Shown here one piece after another: positions 61,068 through 64,000 of a stretch of DNA of 64,000 bases; within the stretch, counting starts at the first letter, position 1, and the number at the start of each line of letters is the position of its first letter. Source of the stretch: Clostridiales bacterium (GTDB lineage: Bacteria; Bacillota; Clostridia; Saccharofermentanales; Saccharofermentanaceae); contig JAFWFV010000049.1 in the NCBI GenBank assembly GCA_017515465.1, positions 38,578-102,577 on the forward strand, read 5' to 3'. The position numbers were made by a program, and so were the translations under genes. The notes below the pieces were generated by a model that saw nothing but the letters and a program-made list of their open reading frames with translations, was not told where the DNA came from and ran no database searches.

Positions 61068-62413
61068 ACTCTCCTTTAGCTGACAAAAAGGATTTCAGAG
61101 AAAAGCTCATAAGGATAGTGATACCGATAACCATGCAGAACTTCATGTTCTCGCTGCTGCCGGTGTCGGATATCATCATGCTCGGTATCGTGGGCCAGGA
61201 TGACATGGCCGCCATATCCCTGGCAGGCCAGTTCTTTTTCCTGTTCAATCTGTTCCTGTCCGCTACTGTTCAGGGCACGAGCCTTTATGCGGCACAGCTC
61301 TGGGGAGACGGCGACCATGATTCCATCGAAAAGCTGTTCGGGATAGTGCTCATGTTGTCAGTGCCGGTCAATCTGGCATTCTTCGGGGTGTCCTGTTTTG
61401 CCCCGCAGATCGTAATGAAGATGTATACGGAAGATGTCACGCTCATAGCGATAGGATCCGGCTATCTGAGGATCGTATCCTTCTCATATCTGTTTGACGG
61501 GATTACCCAGGTGGTCCAGATCATAATGAAGAATGCACAGATGATCAAGACGACCACCGTGATCAGCGGGATAATGGTCTTCCTGAACATAATCCTCAAT
61601 GCAATATTCATCTACGGCCTCTTCGGATTCAAGCCCATGGGCGCAGACGGCGCTGCTCTCGGAACATCACTTGCATGTCTGGTTGCGATAATCATTACCA
61701 TATCAGTCGCTGCATCCAGGTGTGTCATCAGGTTCAGGGCAAGATACCTGTTCCGGCCCTCCGGGGAGGTCTTCAGGACATTTGTTAGATATGCCATGCC
61801 CATATTCATCAATTCCATGAGCTGGGGACTGGGCTTTAACATGATCACCGTTATCATCGGACATATGGATCCTGATCTGGTTGCGGCGAACGGAGTTGTA
61901 GCAGTGGTCAAGGACCTGATATCCGGCTTCGGATGGGCCCTGGGTTCAGGCGGCGCCATCCTGGTTGGAAACGACCTGGGGGCAGGCAATCTGGACAGGG
62001 CAAAGATCTACGGCTCGTGGCTGTGCAGGATCGCGATAGTAAGCGGTCTGATAGCAGGTGTCATGGCAGTCCTCATGATCCCGGGGGTCCTTGCCATAGT
62101 CGATCTCACAGAACGGGCATCACACTATCTGGTGTGGATGATGGTCATGTGCGTCTATTACATCATGGGCAGATCCATCAATACCACCACCATCGGAGGG
62201 ATCTTTTCCGCAGGCGGGGATACGAAGTTCGGCATGTGGTGCGACGGCATTACCATGTGGCTGTTCATCGTGCCCATTGGTGCACTCTGTGCATTTGTAT
62301 TTGACCTTCCTGCCCTGGTGGTCTATTTCGTCCTGAATCTCGATGAGATCATCAAACTGCCAGCAGTCTATCTTCATTATAAGAAATATAAATGGGTCAA
62401 AAAGATCGTCTGA
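61064..62413 (+). CDS. MATE-family efflux transporter
   Basis: A 449-residue protein with twelve membrane helices in two six-helix halves and MATE segments such as ATVQGTSLYAAQLWGDGD and ILVGNDLGAGN. It exports drugs, metabolites or organic cations in exchange for Na+ or H+. In many Firmicutes parA/parB follow rsmG at this place, but here it is a transporter coupled by an ATGA overlap. No good terminator follows. Confidence 0.88.
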   Translation: MNSPLADKKDFREKLIRIVIPITMQNFMFSLLPVSDIIMLGIVGQDDMAAISLAGQFFFLFNLFLSATVQGTSLYAAQLWGDGDHDSIEKLFGIVLMLSVPVNLAFFGVSCFAPQIVMKMYTEDVTLIAIGSGYLRIVSFSYLFDGITQVVQIIMKNAQMIKTTTVISGIMVFLNIILNAIFIYGLFGFKPMGADGAALGTSLACLVAIIITISVAASRCVIRFRARYLFRPSGEVFRTFVRYAMPIFINSMSWGLGFNMITVIIGHMDPDLVAANGVVAVVKDLISGFGWALGSGGAILVGNDLGAGNLDRAKIYGSWLCRIAIVSGLIAGVMAVLMIPGVLAIVDLTERASHYLVWMMVMCVYYIMGRSINTTTIGGIFSAGGDTKFGMWCDGITMWLFIVPIGALCAFVFDLPALVVYFVLNLDEIIKLPAVYLHYKKYKWVKKIV

Positions 62414-62628
62414 ATTTTGTGCTATTTTCATAATGCAAAAATCTGAATTGAGTAAACTGCCCAAAAACTGGATCGAATACTATACAAAACCAACAAAAAC
62501 ACGAGAAAACAAATACAAAAACCCTTATTTTTTTTTGTCACTATTGTCATATGGAGAACAACAATGCCCTTTGGTAACATATGCGTAGTAAAAAGCCGAC
62601 TTATCGGCGTTTTGGAGGTTTTTAAAAT
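62414..62628 (+). other. AT-rich gap before ugpC with leader hairpin
   Basis: 215 bases between the transporter and ugpC. I find no gene and no clear promoter with both boxes. A GCCGA-CTTA-TCGGC hairpin (62595-62608) followed by GTTTTGGAGG lies directly before the ribosome binding site, so it could act as an attenuator or affect initiation. Confidence 0.5.
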
Positions 62629-63744
62629 ATGGCAAGTTTATCTTTCCAGCATGTTTACAAGAAGTATGACGGCGGCGTTGTAGCTGTTTCAGACTTTAAT
62701 CTTGAAGTAGCAGACAAGGAGTTCGTTATCCTCGTAGGTCCTTCCGGATGCGGTAAGTCAACCACACTGCGTATGCTCGCAGGTCTCGAAGATATCTCCG
62801 AAGGTGAGATCTATATCGATGACCGTCTTATCAATGACGTTCTTCCTAAGGACAGAGATATCGCGATGGTTTTCCAGAACTACGCTATCTATCCTCATAT
62901 GACAGTACGTGACAACATGGCTTTCGCTCTTAAGCTCCGCAAGATGCCTAAGGCAGAGATCGACCGCCGTGTATCCGAAGCAGCTAAGATCCTCGAGATC
63001 GAGCACCTCCTCGAGAGAAAGCCTAAGGCTCTTTCCGGTGGTCAGAGACAGCGTGTAGCTTTGGGCCGTGCTATCGTTCGTGATCCTAAGGTATTCCTCA
63101 TGGACGAGCCTCTCTCCAACCTGGATGCTAAGCTCCGTGTAGAGATGCGTGTTGAGATCACAAAGCTCCACCACAGACTTAAGACAACATTCGTATACGT
63201 TACACACGACCAGACAGAGGCTATGACCATGGGTACCAGAATCGTCGTTATGAAGGACGGTTTCATCCAGCAGGTTGACTCTCCTACGGAGCTCTACGAT
63301 AACCCGATCAACACATTCGTTGCAGGATTTATCGGAATGCCTCCTATGAACTTCATCAACGCTACAATCAACGTTGAGGGTTCTGACGTATTCATCTCCT
63401 TCGAGAACGTTACTATCAAGCTCCCTGAGAGATATGCAGTTGAGGAAGTTATGGAGCGCGATGGTCAGGAAGTTATCTTCGGTGTACGTCCTGAGGCTAT
63501 CACAGATGAAGCTACATACGTTACAGAGCACCCTGAGACAGCATTCGCAGCTGACGTTGACGTCGTTGAGATGCTCGGTGCCGAGACATACCTCTACGTT
63601 ACAGTTAACGGAGCTCTCCCTCTCACATGTAGAGTTGACCCTACAACATCCCAGTCTACAGTTGGTCAGGTCGTTGACCTCGCTATCGATACTAACCGTA
63701 TCCACCTGTTCGACAAGGATACAGAGCAGAGCATCATTTCCTGA
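62629..63744 (+). CDS. Sugar ABC transporter ATPase (UgpC/MsmK type)
   Basis: A 371-residue ATPase. Walker A GPSGCGKST, Q-loop in VFQNYAIYPHMTV, signature LSGGQRQR, Walker B VFLMDEP, H-loop VTHDQ, then a C-terminal TOBE/OB regulatory domain (VIFGVRPEAITDE). It serves several sugar permease pairs in Firmicutes; it is transcribed alone, which fits. Codon use is strongly biased (CTC, CGT, GCT), as in the solute-binding protein at 21496, suggesting high expression. It is the likely missing ATPase of the cellodextrin transporter. Confidence 0.95.
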   Translation: MASLSFQHVYKKYDGGVVAVSDFNLEVADKEFVILVGPSGCGKSTTLRMLAGLEDISEGEIYIDDRLINDVLPKDRDIAMVFQNYAIYPHMTVRDNMAFALKLRKMPKAEIDRRVSEAAKILEIEHLLERKPKALSGGQRQRVALGRAIVRDPKVFLMDEPLSNLDAKLRVEMRVEITKLHHRLKTTFVYVTHDQTEAMTMGTRIVVMKDGFIQQVDSPTELYDNPINTFVAGFIGMPPMNFINATINVEGSDVFISFENVTIKLPERYAVEEVMERDGQEVIFGVRPEAITDEATYVTEHPETAFAADVDVVEMLGAETYLYVTVNGALPLTCRVDPTTSQSTVGQVVDLAIDTNRIHLFDKDTEQSIIS

Positions 63745-63767
63745 TAATTTACTCTCCAGAGTTGTAG

Positions 63768-63800
63768 AGAGCCGGACAAGTTTACTTGCCGGCTCTTTTC
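63768..63800 (+). terminator. Terminator of ugpC
   Basis: AGAGCCGG (63768-63775) and CCGGCTCT (63789-63796) with inner CAAG/CTTG, loop TTTA, a bulged A, then TTTTC. Confidence 0.9.
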
Positions 63801-63841
63801 ATTTGCTTCTTTTCGATTAGATGTCAACCTTTCCTTACGAC

Positions 63842-63870
63842 TTGTTTAAAAGGCGCTAAAAGGTTACTAT
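63842..63870 (+). promoter_or_regulatory. Promoter of the terminal gene
   Basis: TTGTTT (63842-63847), 17-base spacer, TACTAT (63865-63870), 42 bases before the start codon of the final gene. Confidence 0.65.
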
Positions 63871-63911
63871 TTATGAGTATAAATGTGCCCACGATCCAAA
63901 AAGGAGTCATT

Positions 63912-64000
63912 ATGGAAGAGATCAAAAAGTGTATAAAGCAGGCGGCATCGATACTTAAGACAGAAGCGGGAGTTATGGATACCAGCGGTGTCATCATCGC
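63912..64000 (+). CDS. Partial CDS, N-terminus only
   Basis: Only 29 residues are seen: a helical MEEIKKCIKQAASIL and AGVMDTSGVII. AAAGGAGTCATT precedes the ATG. The start resembles the sensory N-terminus of sugar-diacid (CdaR/PucR-like) regulators, but the piece is too short to call. The gene runs past the right edge. Confidence 0.4.
   Translation, partial: MEEIKKCIKQAASILKTEAGVMDTSGVII

Noticed and set aside
62758..63705. A 315-codon minus-strand frame opposite ugpC
   Set aside because: It is antisense to an ATPase with every ABC motif; the translation is Cys-, Leu- and Val-rich without domain signature, as expected from a shadow.
1..64000. tRNA, rRNA, insertion sequences, prophage genes and CRISPR arrays
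   Set aside because: I looked for cloverleaf ends, rRNA motifs, transposase and phage gene patterns and regularly spaced repeats, and found none I can support.

Overview
The window reads as chromosomal DNA of an anaerobic, Gram-positive Clostridia-type Firmicute (Lachnospiraceae or a related cellulose- or cellodextrin-using gut/rumen lineage). The basis is the HprK, WhiA and RapZ-type genes, two-subunit transketolase, UgpC/MsmK-type ABC ATPase, many Gram-positive lipoproteins with a lipobox, AGGAGG ribosome binding sites, GTG/TTG starts and a DUF4250 protein. Genus cannot be fixed from the sequence alone. There are no rRNA, tRNA, CRISPR, IS or prophage genes that I can see. From about 19 kb to the end every gene lies on the + strand.

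Layout. 0-8 kb: the end of a TraX-like membrane protein, two tandem GTPase/DUF697 paralogues on the minus strand, DUF4250, phosphoglycerate mutase (gpmI), a lone PD-(D/E)XK-type nuclease gene flanked on both sides by unusual short repeats, a thioesterase with thioredoxin reductase, and a CPBP protease. 8-19 kb: a lipoprotein; a shikimate kinase-like gene with rlmI and surE; TrkH/TrkA potassium uptake; two CobW-type GTPases, one His-rich and one fused to a YcgQ/DUF1980-like C-terminal domain; dihydrouridine synthase; a membrane protein; and a 2-hydroxyacid dehydrogenase. 19-21 kb: an orphan CbiG-like protein and a lipoprotein. 21-34.6 kb: a cellodextrin locus with solute-binding protein, two permeases (the first with an insertion of about 500 residues), cellobiose phosphorylase, a membrane-anchored esterase and cellodextrin phosphorylase. 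The likely ATPase partner (ugpC/msmK) sits apart at 62.6 kb.

34.6-38 kb holds bcp, hprK, a MurB gene fused in frame to the C-terminal domain of RapZ, and whiA. This is the usual hprK-murB-rapZ-whiA neighbourhood, but RapZ survives only as a domain attached to MurB. 38-48 kb: a beta-propeller membrane protein, two unknown genes, a nucleoside kinase, metA, nnrD, alr, split transketolase and a FliB-like protein. 48-53.7 kb: a polyphosphate-polymerase (VTC)/DUF4956/Cthe_2159-type cluster with its own two-component system, preceded by a direct-repeat box of the OmpR type. 54-62 kb: the classic rpmH-rnpA-yidD-yidC-khpB-mnmE-mnmG-rsmG run, driven by a perfect consensus promoter whose -10 lies inside a 10-bp-arm palindrome; dnaA and parAB are not next to it. 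The window ends in ugpC and the first codons of another gene.

How it fits together: cellodextrins are imported by the ABC system and split phosphorolytically by the two GH94 enzymes to glucose 1-phosphate and glucose, which feed glycolysis (gpmI) and the pentose pathway (transketolase), with HprK as the carbon-status sensor. The items most worth a second look are the MurB-RapZ fusion, the CobW-YcgQ fusion, the enlarged permease, the repeat-flanked nuclease gene, and the palindromic promoters.
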